A stretch of DNA of 51,764 nt from Sulfuritalea sp. (GCA_023700805.1 JAMPYF010000032.1:1-51764), one strand, 5' to 3'. Positions 1 through 10,149 are shown, counted from the stretch's first letter. Made by a program: numbers and translations. The notes: generated by a model not told the origin, from the letters alone.

Positions 1-1232
1 AAGTCCACGGCGGGCTGGTGCAGGATCTGCGCCGGCGTCACCTTGAGGATGCGCAGGCCGGCGGCGTTGCAGGTGGCGATCCTCTCGGTCTCGTCGAGCG
101 TGATCACGGCGTTCGACATCGACTCCAGCATTGCCTCGTTGTAGTTCTTCATGTTCTGCACGTCGGCGAACAGCTTGGCGTTTTCCAGCGCGATCGAGAT
201 CTGCGCCGTGAAGGCGCGCAGGCGCGATTCGTCCTCGCCGGTGAAGGGCCCGCCGCGCTTGTTCAGCACCTGCGTGACGCCGATCACCTTGCCGTGCTTG
301 TTGACGATCGGCACGCAGAGTATGGACCGCGTGAAGTAGCCGGTCTTCTTGTCGAAGGCCGGATTGAAGCGCAGGTCGGCGTAGGCGTAGGGGATATTGA
401 TCGCCTTGCCCGAGCTGAACACCGCGCCGGCGATGCCGAGGTGGTTGGGCAGGCGGATCTGCACCGACTCCAGGCCCTGGCCGACCTCCGACCAGAGTTC
501 GCTGGTCTTCTCGTCGTTGAGGAACAGCGTCGAGCGCTCGGCATTGAGCAGGCGCGTGGCTTCGCCCATGACCTTCTGCAGCAGCGAGCCGAGCTTGATG
601 TCGGCCGTGACCTCGGAGACAACGTCGATGAACTCCATTTCCTGGCGGCGGATCGCCTGCATGCGCTCGATGAACTGCGCGCTCTGCAAGGCCAGCGTGC
701 CCTGGCTGGTCATGGCTTCGAGCAGGTTGAGGTCGTGCCGGGTGAACTTGCCGCTGCGCTTGTTCAGCGTCTGCGCCACGCCGATGATTTCGCCCTTGAC
801 CGTCTTGATCGGCACGCAAAGGATGTTGCGCGTGGTGAAGCCGGTCTGCTCGTCGATCGAGCGGTTGAAGCGATCGTCGGCATAGGCGTCGGCAATGATC
901 AGCGCCTCGCCGGAGGTGTAGACATAGCCGGCAATGCCGCTGGTATTGAGGATGCGGATTTCGCGCTGGATGTTGCCCTGCGCCACGCGCGAATACAACT
1001 CGTTGGTGTCGGGATCGTTGAGGAACAGCGAACCGCGCTCGGCATTCAGCTCGGTAGTGGTCATTTCCACCAGGGCCTGCAGCACTTCGTCGAGCGTGCC
1101 GTAGCTGGCCATGCGGCGCGTGACTTCGAGCAGCAACTCCAGGTGGCGCAGGCGACGCCGGCCTTCCTGGTCGCGCTCGGTCGCCTTCTTTTTCGCGGGG
1201 ACGGGCTCCAGAGGCTGATCCACGGCATTCAT
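1..1232 (-). CDS. Tandem GAF - PAS signalling protein (C-terminus beyond window)
   Basis: The reverse strand is open from the ATG at 1232 to the window edge (about 410 codons). After a charged N-terminus there are two GAF domains (roughly residues 25-190 and 205-370). Each carries an NKR...F...D/E signature (LNKRSGKFTRHD; LNKRGGPFTGED) like the NKFDE motif of cyclic-nucleotide-type GAF domains. A PAS-like segment (SNAVITLDE..., ILKVTP) begins near residue 380. Such tandem GAF-PAS proteins usually end in an output domain such as adenylate/guanylate cyclase, GGDEF or kinase; here it lies outside the window, so the output is unknown. The start lies 2 nt after the stop of the upstream coiled-coil gene, which implies translational coupling. 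Cytoplasmic sensor role is inferred from the family. Confidence 0.8.
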   Translation of the reverse strand, partial: MNAVDQPLEPVPAKKKATERDQEGRRRLRHLELLLEVTRRMASYGTLDEVLQALVEMTTTELNAERGSLFLNDPDTNELYSRVAQGNIQREIRILNTSGIAGYVYTSGEALIIADAYADDRFNRSIDEQTGFTTRNILCVPIKTVKGEIIGVAQTLNKRSGKFTRHDLNLLEAMTSQGTLALQSAQFIERMQAIRRQEMEFIDVVSEVTADIKLGSLLQKVMGEATRLLNAERSTLFLNDEKTSELWSEVGQGLESVQIRLPNHLGIAGAVFSSGKAINIPYAYADLRFNPAFDKKTGYFTRSILCVPIVNKHGKVIGVTQVLNKRGGPFTGEDESRLRAFTAQISIALENAKLFADVQNMKNYNEAMLESMSNAVITLDETERIATCNAAGLRILKVTPAQILHQPAVD

Positions 1233-1234
1233 GC

Positions 1235-1894
1235 TCAACTCCGGCGCAAGGCTTCGATCTGGTCGCGCAAGGCCTGGATGGTGCTCTGCAGTTGCGCGCC
1301 CTCATCGGCGAACAGGCTGCGTTCGCGATTGATGGAATTGGTCCGGTCGATCTGCGCCAGTTCCAGGCTTTCGCGCAGGCCGGCGACCGTCTGCCGCAAC
1401 TGGGCGATTTCGCCCTGGGCGCTGACCAGCGCCGAACGCACGGCGTTGTCGGTATCCGCCCGCGCCCGTTCCAGTTCGTCGCGCAGGGCCGCCGCGGTGG
1501 CCTTCAGTTGCTGCATTTCGTTATGCCCGGCAACGCGTTCCTGCTGTACCGCGTGGTCGCGTTCGGCGCGTGAGTGCTCGAGTTCCTCGCGCAAGGCGGC
1601 GGCCGTGGCCTTGAGCATATGGGCTTCCTGGCTGGCGGCGACCCGCTCCTGCTGGATCGCCTTCTCGCGCTCGATGTGCGCACGCTCCAATTCTTCGCGC
1701 AGGGCGCCGACGGTGGTCTTGAGTTGGGCGATTTCTGCGGCGTTGGCCTGGGTCACGCGCGCGGTCGTCGCCTTGATTTCCGCGTGTGCCGCTTCGAGTT
1801 CCGTGCGCAACGCGATCACCGTGCGCTTCATGTCACGGGAATCGGCCTGCGCCAGGACCAGTTGCTCTTCGAGGGTCGATTCGTCGGCAATCAT
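1235..1894 (-). CDS. Coiled-coil repeat protein coupled to GAF sensor
   Basis: 219 residues, almost wholly alpha-helical heptad sequence. It contains about five repeats of 35 residues (five heptads), each starting ALRxEL: ALRTELEAAH, ALREELERAH, ALREELEHSR, ALRDELERAR, GLRESLELAQ. There is no signal peptide or membrane segment, so it is probably a cytoplasmic rod or oligomerising partner. It sits upstream of and in the same operon as the GAF/PAS protein (2-nt gap), which suggests it scaffolds or modulates that sensor. I recognise no named family. The near-identical DNA repeats make it prone to recombination and length variation. Confidence 0.75.
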   Translation of the reverse strand: MIADESTLEEQLVLAQADSRDMKRTVIALRTELEAAHAEIKATTARVTQANAAEIAQLKTTVGALREELERAHIEREKAIQQERVAASQEAHMLKATAAALREELEHSRAERDHAVQQERVAGHNEMQQLKATAAALRDELERARADTDNAVRSALVSAQGEIAQLRQTVAGLRESLELAQIDRTNSINRERSLFADEGAQLQSTIQALRDQIEALRRS

Positions 1895-1922
1895 TGTTTG
1901 AATAATACGCCTGACTAGACAC

Positions 1923-1998
1923 TGGCGCCCAAGTCAGGAATCGAACCTGAGACCTACCGCTTAGGAGGCGGTCGCTCTATCCACTGAGCTACAAGGGC
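1923..1998 (-). tRNA. tRNA-Arg (anticodon CCU)
   Basis: On the reverse strand a cloverleaf can be drawn: D-arm GCTC...GAGC, anticodon arm ACCGC-CTCCTAA-GCGGT with anticodon CCT, and T-arm TCAGG-TTCGATT-CCTGA. The 3' end reads GCCA, so CCA appears encoded. With 76 nt the acceptor pairs GCCC with GGGC but has two T-T oppositions; an alternative register uses GCGCCC/GGGCGC, so the ends may differ by 1-2 nt. It lies between the coiled-coil gene and the ABC-F gene. Confidence 0.9.
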
Positions 1999-2060
1999 GC
2001 AAGGCGCGAATTTTACCCTGCGCGCCTATAATCCGGCACCCATTTCCCGACTCCGTTTCC

Positions 2061-3974
<1,914 letters not shown>

Positions 3975-4065
3975 AAGCTGGCGCCGAAAAGGACTTTTTT
4001 TCCAAGTCTCATTGAGTATTCACTGCGGTTAGTCTCGATTCCGTCAGCCGTACCGGGAGACTCAT

Positions 4066-4341
4066 GTGGTTGTCATCAATGCAAAGCGCACCACCGCGAT
4101 CGTGATCCGCCATCGCGGCGACAGCGTCACGCTGGTGCCGATGAAAAGCGGCAAGCTTTCGGCCAAGACGGTCGACTTCGACGAGTTCCGCAGCGAATGG
4201 AGGGAAACCGGCTACGCGCTGTCGCAGGCCCTGACCACTTTCCTGGCCCACATCATGAAATGGGGCGCCTCGCTGGAAGTGGTCAAGGGTCTCGAAAAGC
4301 TCGCGGCACGCGACCGTTTCGTCGTCGCCAGCCTGTTCTAA
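4066..4341 (+). CDS. Small conserved-looking hypothetical protein
   Basis: 91 residues from a GTG start preceded by GGGAGA. No signal peptide or membrane segment; basic N-terminus (VVINAKRTTAIVIRHRGDSVTLVPMKSGK) followed by a helical segment. I do not recognise the family. It ends only 4 nt before the presumed ACG start of the RNase H-like gene, so the two are probably cotranscribed. The alternative that the two are one protein joined by a +1 shift at the TTC-TAA end is considered under findings. Confidence 0.6.
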   Translation: MVVINAKRTTAIVIRHRGDSVTLVPMKSGKLSAKTVDFDEFRSEWRETGYALSQALTTFLAHIMKWGASLEVVKGLEKLAARDRFVVASLF

Positions 4342-4345
4342 GGCG

Positions 4346-4798
4346 ACGGTCGTCGAGGACTTCTGGCAGGCCTGGTGCGACGGCTCCGCCTTGCCCAATC
4401 CGGGCAAGATCGGCATCGGGGTGTTGCTGACTGCGCCCGACGGCCAATGCAGTGAAAAATCCCAACTGTTGAACGTCTGCGGCTGCAACAACGAGGCCGA
4501 GCTGCAGGCGCTTTGCGCGGCGCTCGAAATGGCTTTTGCGGCCGGTGCGCGCAAGCTGCTGCTGCGCGGCGACAGCGATGTTGCAATCCGCTATGTGCGC
4601 GGCCCGGACGCTACGCAGATCGCCCGCCTGAGCCTGCTGGTGGCCGCGGCGCGCGACTGGCTGCCGCGCTTCGACGAGGTGCAGCTGGTCTGGATTCCGC
4701 GCCATCGCAATCGTGAGGCGGACCGCCTGTCGCGTCAGGCGCTGGGTTTGCCGCCGAGTCCCGCGCCGCATGCGCGCTCCCGGCGGCGGGCGCGCTGA
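4346..4798 (+). CDS. Ribonuclease HI-like protein with non-canonical start
   Basis: The frame encodes an RNase H fold: WCDGSALPNPG (first catalytic Asp), CNNEAELQALCAALE (catalytic Glu), LLLRGDSDVAIRYVRG (Asp) and WIPRHRNREADRLSRQAL (His...Asp). All four expected acidic/His positions are visible, so it could cleave RNA in RNA-DNA hybrids or related substrates. The only ordinary start in frame, TTG at 4391, would cut off the first catalytic Asp. The open frame upstream (from 4259 after a TGA at 4256) contains no ATG, GTG, TTG or CTG. I placed the start at the ACG at 4346, which would give T/M-VVEDFWQAWCDG; this is a guess. It may be a mutated ATG, a sequencing error, or a shifted fusion with the preceding gene. 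Confidence 0.65.
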   Translation, partial: TVVEDFWQAWCDGSALPNPGKIGIGVLLTAPDGQCSEKSQLLNVCGCNNEAELQALCAALEMAFAAGARKLLLRGDSDVAIRYVRGPDATQIARLSLLVAAARDWLPRFDEVQLVWIPRHRNREADRLSRQALGLPPSPAPHARSRRRAR

Positions 4799-4856
4799 GC
4801 GGATTTGCTGGCGGTTTCCGCTATGATCGGCGGGCATTGCACATAGGAGAAATCGC

Positions 4857-5291
4857 TTGGGAATATTGACCAACATCGTCGCCGCCGAGGAAGACGAATA
4901 CGCCGCCATCGGCGAGTCCTTGCGACCCGTGGACGAATGGAGCGGCATCGAGCGGCGCGGCATCGACACGGCCAAGATCGCCACGCTGCACTGCCTGCTG
5001 ACCGGCGACGAATTCGAGGAGGCCGTCGGCAGCTACGAGCCGGTGTATGTGGCCGACGAGGGCGCCGTGGTGCTGCGCATTGCCGACGAGGTCATGGAGC
5101 GCCTGGCTACATTGGACGAGGAGGCGCTGGAACTGGTCGCCGAGGAACTGGCGGCCACCGAAGAGTACGAAATGGAGCAGTGGGACGCGGCGGACGTGCA
5201 GGCGATGGTGTTCGAACTTGGCGATCTGGCGCGCCTGGCCGAATCGCAGGGGCAGGTGCTGTTCGTCTGGATGCACCCGCTATTGACCTGA
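4857..5291 (+). CDS. Acidic hypothetical protein
   Basis: 144 residues, strongly acidic and helical (AEEDEYAAIGESLRPVDEW..., LDEEALELVAEELAATEEYE). It starts with TTG, chosen because AGGAGA sits 6 nt upstream and no ATG fits. No membrane segment or signal peptide. It looks like an uncharacterised cytoplasmic immunity/DUF1877-type fold, but I cannot assign a family with confidence. It is followed after 4 nt by the GIY-YIG gene, so the two are probably in one transcript. Confidence 0.65.
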   Translation: MGILTNIVAAEEDEYAAIGESLRPVDEWSGIERRGIDTAKIATLHCLLTGDEFEEAVGSYEPVYVADEGAVVLRIADEVMERLATLDEEALELVAEELAATEEYEMEQWDAADVQAMVFELGDLARLAESQGQVLFVWMHPLLT

Positions 5292-5295
5292 ACCA

Positions 5296-5574
5296 ATGGC
5301 GGCGAGCAAGACCTGGTACGTCTACCTGATCGAATGCAGCGACGGCTGTCTCTATACCGGAATCACCGTCGATCCGGCCGCGCGTTTCAAGGCTCACCTG
5401 GAGGGGCGCGGCGCACGCTACATGCGCCTGCATCCGCCTGTGCGCCTGCTCGCGACGGAGGCGCACGCCGACCGCTCGGCGGCCTCGAAGGCCGAGTACC
5501 GCATCAAGCAGCTCTCGGCGGCTGAAAAACGCGCCTACGCGGCCGGCATGACGACCGCCGCTTCACCCTCCTGA
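5296..5574 (+). CDS. GIY-YIG domain protein (UPF0213/YhbQ type)
   Basis: 92 residues. The N-terminus carries the GIY-YIG core as WYVYLIECSDGCLYTGIT, followed by the conserved RFKAH.....GARYMRLHPPV and an AEYRIKQLSAAEKRA helix. This is the length and order of the stand-alone YhbQ/UPF0213 family, putative small nucleases linked to DNA damage responses. It lies 4 nt after the acidic hypothetical and 12 nt before the hydrolase, in a likely operon. Confidence 0.85.
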   Translation: MAASKTWYVYLIECSDGCLYTGITVDPAARFKAHLEGRGARYMRLHPPVRLLATEAHADRSAASKAEYRIKQLSAAEKRAYAAGMTTAASPS

Positions 5575-5586
5575 CCCACTCCCGCC

Positions 5587-6408
5587 ATGATCGTTTTTTC
5601 CCACGCCAACAGCTACAACGCCTCGACCTACCGCCAGCTCTTCGACGGCTGGCGCGCCGCCGGTCACGACGTGGCCGCGGTCGAGCATTTCGGCCACGAC
5701 GCACAGTTCCCGGTCGATCGCCGCTGGCGCGGCATGACGCAGCAACTCACGGCCCTGATCGACAGCCTGCCGCAGCCGCGGGTCTGGCTGGTTGGGCATT
5801 CGATGGGCGGCTACCTGAGCCTGCTGGCGGCCGGCCAGCGCCCGGAGCGCGTGCGCGGCATCGTGCTGCTCGATTCGCCGATCGTCTATGGCTGGAAATC
5901 GGGGCTGATCAGCGTGGTCAAGGCCGTCGGCCAGATGGGTCGCATGTCGCCCGCGGCGATCGCGGTCAGGCGCCGCGACCGCTGGCCGGACCTGGGCGAG
6001 GCGTATCGGCACTTCTCCGCCAAGCCGATGTTCGCCCGCTGGCATCCGGCCATCCTCGACGACTATGTCCGTTTCGGCACCGAACAGGACCCGGCGGACA
6101 GCGCCGGGACGGGGCGCCGCCTGAGCTTTCGTCCCGCGATCGAAGCCGAAATCTACTCGACCGTGCCGCACCGCCTGGTGCCCTATCTGCGCCTGCACCC
6201 GCCGGGCGGGCCGGTGGCCTTCGTCGCCGGCACGCGTTCGCGCGAGGTGCGCCAGGTCGGGCTCGCCGCCACGCACCGCATCACGCAGGGGCGCATCAGC
6301 TGGCTCGAAGGCTCGCATCTGTATCCCTTCGAGCGTCCCGAGGAAACCGTGCGCGAGGTGCTGGCCTGGATGCAGCGGCTCGACGCGCTGGTGATGGAGC
6401 GCGAGTAA
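5587..6408 (+). CDS. Alpha/beta-fold hydrolase
   Basis: 273 residues. The oxyanion region (FSHANSYNASTYR) is followed by the nucleophile elbow GHSMGGYLSLL (Ser near residue 77), and a late His in EGSHLYPFERPEE. The acid residue is probably in the segment around VAFVAGTRSREV. No signal peptide, so a cytoplasmic esterase/lipase-like enzyme of unknown substrate. It closes the apparent 4857-6408 transcription unit. Confidence 0.85.
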   Translation: MIVFSHANSYNASTYRQLFDGWRAAGHDVAAVEHFGHDAQFPVDRRWRGMTQQLTALIDSLPQPRVWLVGHSMGGYLSLLAAGQRPERVRGIVLLDSPIVYGWKSGLISVVKAVGQMGRMSPAAIAVRRRDRWPDLGEAYRHFSAKPMFARWHPAILDDYVRFGTEQDPADSAGTGRRLSFRPAIEAEIYSTVPHRLVPYLRLHPPGGPVAFVAGTRSREVRQVGLAATHRITQGRISWLEGSHLYPFERPEETVREVLAWMQRLDALVMERE

Positions 6409-6604
6409 CCGGCGCGGCGGGAATCAGGAGGCGGCCGCCTGGTCGTCGCGAGCGTTTATCCGATCGTGCTATGTGCGATAGCCCGCAGAAGGTTCCAGGC
6501 GGAATCGGATAGGCTGGTTCGGCACCAGACCCGGAAGGACTCCGGAGCGGTATCATTTTTCTTGGCCGCAGTGCGACCCCAATGATCGAACTGGAGGACA
6601 GAAA

Positions 6605-7543
6605 ATGCGCTACGTAATCGTTGTGCTTTGGATGTTGTTTTGCTCGGTGACTTCGGCCCTTGCCCAGGTGAGCATCAGCATCGGGATCAATCTGCCCTTG
6701 TTCCCAACCCTTGTTCAGGTGCCGGGCTACCCGGTCTATTACGCGCCGCGCCTGAATTCGAATTTCTTCTTTTACGACGGCATGTACTGGGTATACGAGG
6801 GGGACAACTGGTACTCGAGTTCCTGGTACAACGGACCCTGGTGGCTGGTGGGTCCCGAGTATGTGCCGCTGTTCGTGCTGCGTATCCCGGTCCGCTATTA
6901 CCGCAATCCTCCCATGTATTTTCGCGAGTGGCGGTCCGATGCGCCGCCGCGCTGGGGACACCACTGGGGCCACGAATGGGAGCAGCGCCGCAGCGGATGG
7001 GACAGATGGGAGCGCAGTTCTGTTCCGGCGCCCGCGCCACTGCCTGTTTATCAGAAAAAGTATTCAGGCGATCGATATCCGAGAGCGGAGCAGCAGCATG
7101 ATCTCAACAGCCGCAACTACCGCTACCAACCGCGCGACGCGGTAGTGCGACAACATTATCAGGAGCAGGCGGCGCGGCCCGCATCGTCCCGTCACGATGC
7201 GACGCCGCAGAGAACCCCCAGGCCGCAGGACGAGCAGCGCGCCAATCCGCCAGCCAGTCCGGTCGTCCCGCGCTCGCAGTCGCCGCAAAAAGGCGATGAA
7301 GACAGCAGGCGGTCAGGCCCAACTCAACAAGCACCGACGCGGCAGAGAGACTCCGCGGTCGATGCCCAGAAGCAGCAGCCACAGGCTGTCCAGCGTGAAC
7401 AGCAGATGCCAGGATCCGGCCCGGAAAGCCGTGGCAAGGGGGCGTCGCAGGAATCGAGGCAGGAGCAGGAGAAGCTGCGCGAGAAAGAGCGGGAAAAAGA
7501 GCGCGAACAACGTGAAGAGCGACGTCAGGAGCGCAACAGGTAA
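6605..7543 (+). CDS. Secreted Tyr/Trp-rich protein with Q/R-rich tail
   Basis: 312 residues with a clear signal peptide (MRYVIVVLWMLFCSVTSALA). The mature N-terminal half is rich in Tyr, Trp, Asn and Pro (YYAPRLNSNFFFYDGMYWVY, WYSSSWYNGPWW), resembling periplasmic or surface proteins of the YXWGXW/BcpO-like type. The C-terminal half is low complexity: Pro/Gln/Arg-rich and finally EKEREKEREQREERRQ. GGAGG lies 9 nt upstream of the ATG and a strong terminator follows. Function unknown; the basic tail could bind a polyanion, which is inference. Confidence 0.8.
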   Translation: MRYVIVVLWMLFCSVTSALAQVSISIGINLPLFPTLVQVPGYPVYYAPRLNSNFFFYDGMYWVYEGDNWYSSSWYNGPWWLVGPEYVPLFVLRIPVRYYRNPPMYFREWRSDAPPRWGHHWGHEWEQRRSGWDRWERSSVPAPAPLPVYQKKYSGDRYPRAEQQHDLNSRNYRYQPRDAVVRQHYQEQAARPASSRHDATPQRTPRPQDEQRANPPASPVVPRSQSPQKGDEDSRRSGPTQQAPTRQRDSAVDAQKQQPQAVQREQQMPGSGPESRGKGASQESRQEQEKLREKEREKEREQREERRQERNR

Positions 7544-7565
7544 TCCGGATCAAGTGCGCAAACGC

Positions 7566-7602
7566 AAAAAGGCCTCAGGATCACTCCTGAGGCCTTTTTT
7601 GC
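7566..7602. terminator. Rho-independent terminator
   Basis: Perfect hairpin AAGGCCTCAGGA / TCCTGAGGCCTT with a 4-nt loop, flanked by A and T runs, 22 nt after the stop of the secreted protein gene. The flanking A and T runs would let it work in both directions. Confidence 0.92.
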
Positions 7603-7745
7603 TTTGTGTGACATTCTTGCCTTCGCTCCAGGGCTGCGACATCTCGACGAGGACGTTAGGGCAGCCAGGGCGTTGAAAACATCGGACAGAAGTGGTCGAA
7701 GCGGATCATGAAGGACGTCACTGTCGAAAGCGGAAATAACGTGCT

Positions 7746-7773
7746 TTGGAAGAATCTTTAACGATGCTATTAT
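7746..7773 (+). promoter_or_regulatory. Putative promoter of toxin-antitoxin module
   Basis: TTGGAA (7746-7751), 16-nt spacer, TATTAT (7768-7773), 30 nt before the antitoxin ATG. The sequence around the -10 is the expected place for autorepression by the antitoxin, but no perfect operator palindrome is obvious. Confidence 0.45.
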
Positions 7774-7803
7774 TGGCACTCGTAACCAGTCTCGGAGAGA
7801 GCC

Positions 7804-8052
7804 ATGTCGCACCAAATTTTGGCGGAAACCACCGCCAGCGTATCGGAGCTAAAGAAGAATCCGATGGGGACGGTCGCTGCTGGTGAAGGCTTCCCCGTGG
7901 CCATACTCAATCGCAACGCGCCTGCTTTCTACTGTGTACCCGCAAAGGCCTACGAAGCGTTGATGGATAAGCTCGAGGATTTGGAACTCAATGCCATCGC
8001 CAATGCTCGCGCCGGTCAGCGCGTCATCAAGGTCAAGCTCGATGAGCTATGA
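7804..8052 (+). CDS. Antitoxin, Phd/YefM superfamily (StbD-like)
   Basis: 82 residues. The N-terminus TTASVSELKKNPMGTV..GEGFPVAILNRNAPAFYCVPAKAYEALMDKLED is the typical DNA-binding Phd/YefM fold as found in StbD. The C-terminal tail would wrap the toxin. It overlaps the toxin gene by 11 nt, the usual coupled arrangement. Confidence 0.88.
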   Translation: MSHQILAETTASVSELKKNPMGTVAAGEGFPVAILNRNAPAFYCVPAKAYEALMDKLEDLELNAIANARAGQRVIKVKLDEL

Positions 8053-8323
8053 GCTTGCCTTTTTGGAGGAAGCCCTCAAGGAATGGCAAAAGCTCGATGC
8101 GAGCATTCGGGAACAATTCAAAACCAAGCTCGCCGAGCGCCTGCAGAATCCGCGGGTGCCGGCATCCAGGCTCAGCGGGCATCCGGATCGCTACAAGATA
8201 AAGCTGCGCAGCGCAGGCTTTCGCCTGGTCTATGAGGTACGCGACAAGCAATTGATCGTCGTCGTGGTCGCTGTCGGCAAGCGTGAGCGCAATGCGGTTT
8301 ACAAGGCTGCTGCAAAGCGATAG
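8042..8323 (+). CDS. RelE/StbE-family toxin
   Basis: 93 residues starting at the ATG at 8042, which overlaps the antitoxin end. RelE-fold signature: YELAFLEEALKEWQKLD..IREQFKTKLAERL, then KIKLRSAGFRLVYEVRDKQLIVVVVAVGKRER and a terminal Y. These are ribosome-dependent mRNA interferases by family. The conserved Arg/Lys residues of the active site (R in GFRLVYEV, K/R in VGKRER) are present, so it is probably active. Confidence 0.88.
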   Translation: MSYELAFLEEALKEWQKLDASIREQFKTKLAERLQNPRVPASRLSGHPDRYKIKLRSAGFRLVYEVRDKQLIVVVVAVGKRERNAVYKAAAKR

Positions 8324-8331
8324 CACAAGGC

Positions 8332-8663
8332 ATGAGCAAGAAGATAAGAGCAGCAATTCCACATCACGAACGTGAAGTCGCGGAGCTTCGTACTGACCGC
8401 GAACTGGCCGTGGAATACCTCAAGGCGGCGATGGAATCGCTCGACGATCCGGATGATCGCGCCGCAAGCCTTCTGGCGTTGCGTACCGTTGCAGAGGCAT
8501 ACGGTGGGCTGGGTGCCGTATCTGCCGAAGCCGGCATCAGCAGGGAATCGTTGTACCGCGCGCTCTCGGCCAAGGGCAATCCGACGTTGAAACCATTCTC
8601 GCGGTGCTGAAGGCAGTGGGGATGAAGTTGTCCGTGGAACCTGAGCAGCATGCCGCGGCCTGA
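8332..8663 (+). pseudogene. HigA-type addiction antidote, frameshifted
   Basis: The first 87 codons encode an HTH antidote of the TIGR02684 type (ELAVEYLKAAMESLDDP..., AVSAEAGISRESLYRALSAKGNPTLK). The frame then breaks at the AAA run at 8590-8592 and stops at 8610. In the next frame the expected family ending continues without interruption: TILAVLKAVGMKLSVEPEQ...AAA, stop at 8661-8663. One missing A (AAAA to AAA) explains this. It follows the toxin by 8 nt, so the toxin has a Phd-type antitoxin before it and an Xre-type antidote after it. This could be a natural decay, a sequencing error, or a phase-variable A run. Confidence 0.8.
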
Positions 8664-8854
8664 GCGGGTGCCTTGGGCGCTGTAGCTTTGGATAATGTAA
8701 TTGAGCGACATTCCTCTCGTATGACGGGTATCTGGGACGATAATTGCAGCAAGGCCGTTCTGGTGATCTAACTTCACTGAATCGCCTGTAATGCCAAGAC
8801 TCAAGTTTGGTTTGATGCCAAGTAAGCGCAAACGCTTCCCGATATGGAGGAAAA

Positions 8855-10117
8855 ATGAGCGATCCCATTGAACCTTATTTTGTTGCCGATTTTGGCGAGA
8901 ATGGTGGCCGTTTCGAGTGGAGCAGCCGTGAAGAGATCGCCGGTTGGATCGGGCAACTTCAGAATCGATGGGAGTGGATTGGGCAGCAGCGGCATAGCCC
9001 GACCAATAACGCGCTGCAAGTTATCGTCGGGAAATTCAATGCTACGCAACAAGCCCTCACTCACGCCAGCAATCATCGAAAACAAGGTCAGACTCAGCAA
9101 GCTGAAAGTCAGTTGGCATCCGCGCGCTCCTCATTGGAGGACTTTGTTCGAACCTATCCATGGATACTTCCCGACAGCGCGCAATGCCGCTTTGTAGAAG
9201 GGTTGCGCGATGCCGGACAAAAATTAGAAGCTGCGCTAATTGTTGCCCATTGGCTTGCCCAAGACTTGAATGGGGCGCCGATCCGTCAGACTGTCAATGC
9301 ACTACTGACATGGGAACTTCACGACCGTGGCATCAAGGACCGGATGAAGAGCGAGAGTGCGGCATTGAAACGCCTTGCAGGAGACATGCAGACAGCGCTG
9401 ACCCAACATCGGGAGTTGGAACGTCAGCAAGTTGCTCGCTTTGACGATCTGTACAAGCAAGATTCTGATCAATCACTCGAACATCATGGTGTATTTGTAG
9501 AGGGCGAGGCCAAACGCAACAGTCTATGGCAAGAGCAACTCACTGGTATGCAGAATGAGTTGAAGAGTCTCAAGGAGACCTACGATAAACATATGGCGCT
9601 TGCTGCGCCGGTTGAATACTGGGACACCAAGCGAAGGCGGCACAAGAGTCTTGCGATTGTGTCATTTTTTGCCGTGATCGTTTGCATGGCACTTGGTGGA
9701 TTTTTACTCCACACGGAACTGCAGACTGTTGCGAACGCGGCGCTTGAAGCCAAAACAGCGGCCAGTAGTGGTACGTCTGCTGAGGCTGCGAAGGCAAACT
9801 CAACGGCAACCCTGCTGCAATCACAAGCAGCATGGCAATTTGGATCGTTCCTGTTGTTGGCGACGCTCAGTTTTTGGTTTACTCGTTTGATCGTGCGGAT
9901 ATTTCTAAGCAATTTGCATCTTGAGAATGATGCCTCCGAGCGTGTGACTATGGCTAAGACCTACCTTGCGTTACTTCGTGACGGCGGAATGCCGAAGGGC
10001 GACAGCATCAACACGGTTCTAGCCGCACTGTTTAGACCAACAGGCGACGGAATTGTCAAAGACGAAGGTCTTCCGCCCAGTGCAATGGAGTGGATAACAA
10101 AACTGGGCGCGAAGTAG
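8855..10117 (+). CDS. Two-TM coiled-coil hypothetical (DUF6161-like)
   Basis: 420 residues with lower GC than the neighbours. Residues about 1-100 include a tryptophan-bearing domain (FEWSSREEIAGWIGQLQNRWEWI). Residues about 170-260 are helical or coiled coil. Two membrane helices lie near 275-295 (LAIVSFFAVIVCMALGGFLL) and 340-360, separated by an Ala-rich loop. The C-terminal domain (MAKTYLALLRDGG..., ALFRPTGDGIVKDEGLPPS) resembles what I recall of DUF6161 proteins. GGAGG lies 7 nt before the ATG. Base composition and the toxin-antitoxin neighbour suggest transfer. Function unknown; a defence or stress role is speculation. Confidence 0.7.
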   Translation: MSDPIEPYFVADFGENGGRFEWSSREEIAGWIGQLQNRWEWIGQQRHSPTNNALQVIVGKFNATQQALTHASNHRKQGQTQQAESQLASARSSLEDFVRTYPWILPDSAQCRFVEGLRDAGQKLEAALIVAHWLAQDLNGAPIRQTVNALLTWELHDRGIKDRMKSESAALKRLAGDMQTALTQHRELERQQVARFDDLYKQDSDQSLEHHGVFVEGEAKRNSLWQEQLTGMQNELKSLKETYDKHMALAAPVEYWDTKRRRHKSLAIVSFFAVIVCMALGGFLLHTELQTVANAALEAKTAASSGTSAEAAKANSTATLLQSQAAWQFGSFLLLATLSFWFTRLIVRIFLSNLHLENDASERVTMAKTYLALLRDGGMPKGDSINTVLAALFRPTGDGIVKDEGLPPSAMEWITKLGAK

Positions 10118-10149
10118 CAGAAAGTCATTGTGCTCCTGTGATATTCAAC

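Noticed and set aside
18..1901. A 627-codon open frame on the plus strand
   Set aside because: It is the shadow of the GAF and coiled-coil genes on the minus strand; it has no domain and the tandem GAF protein explains the DNA.
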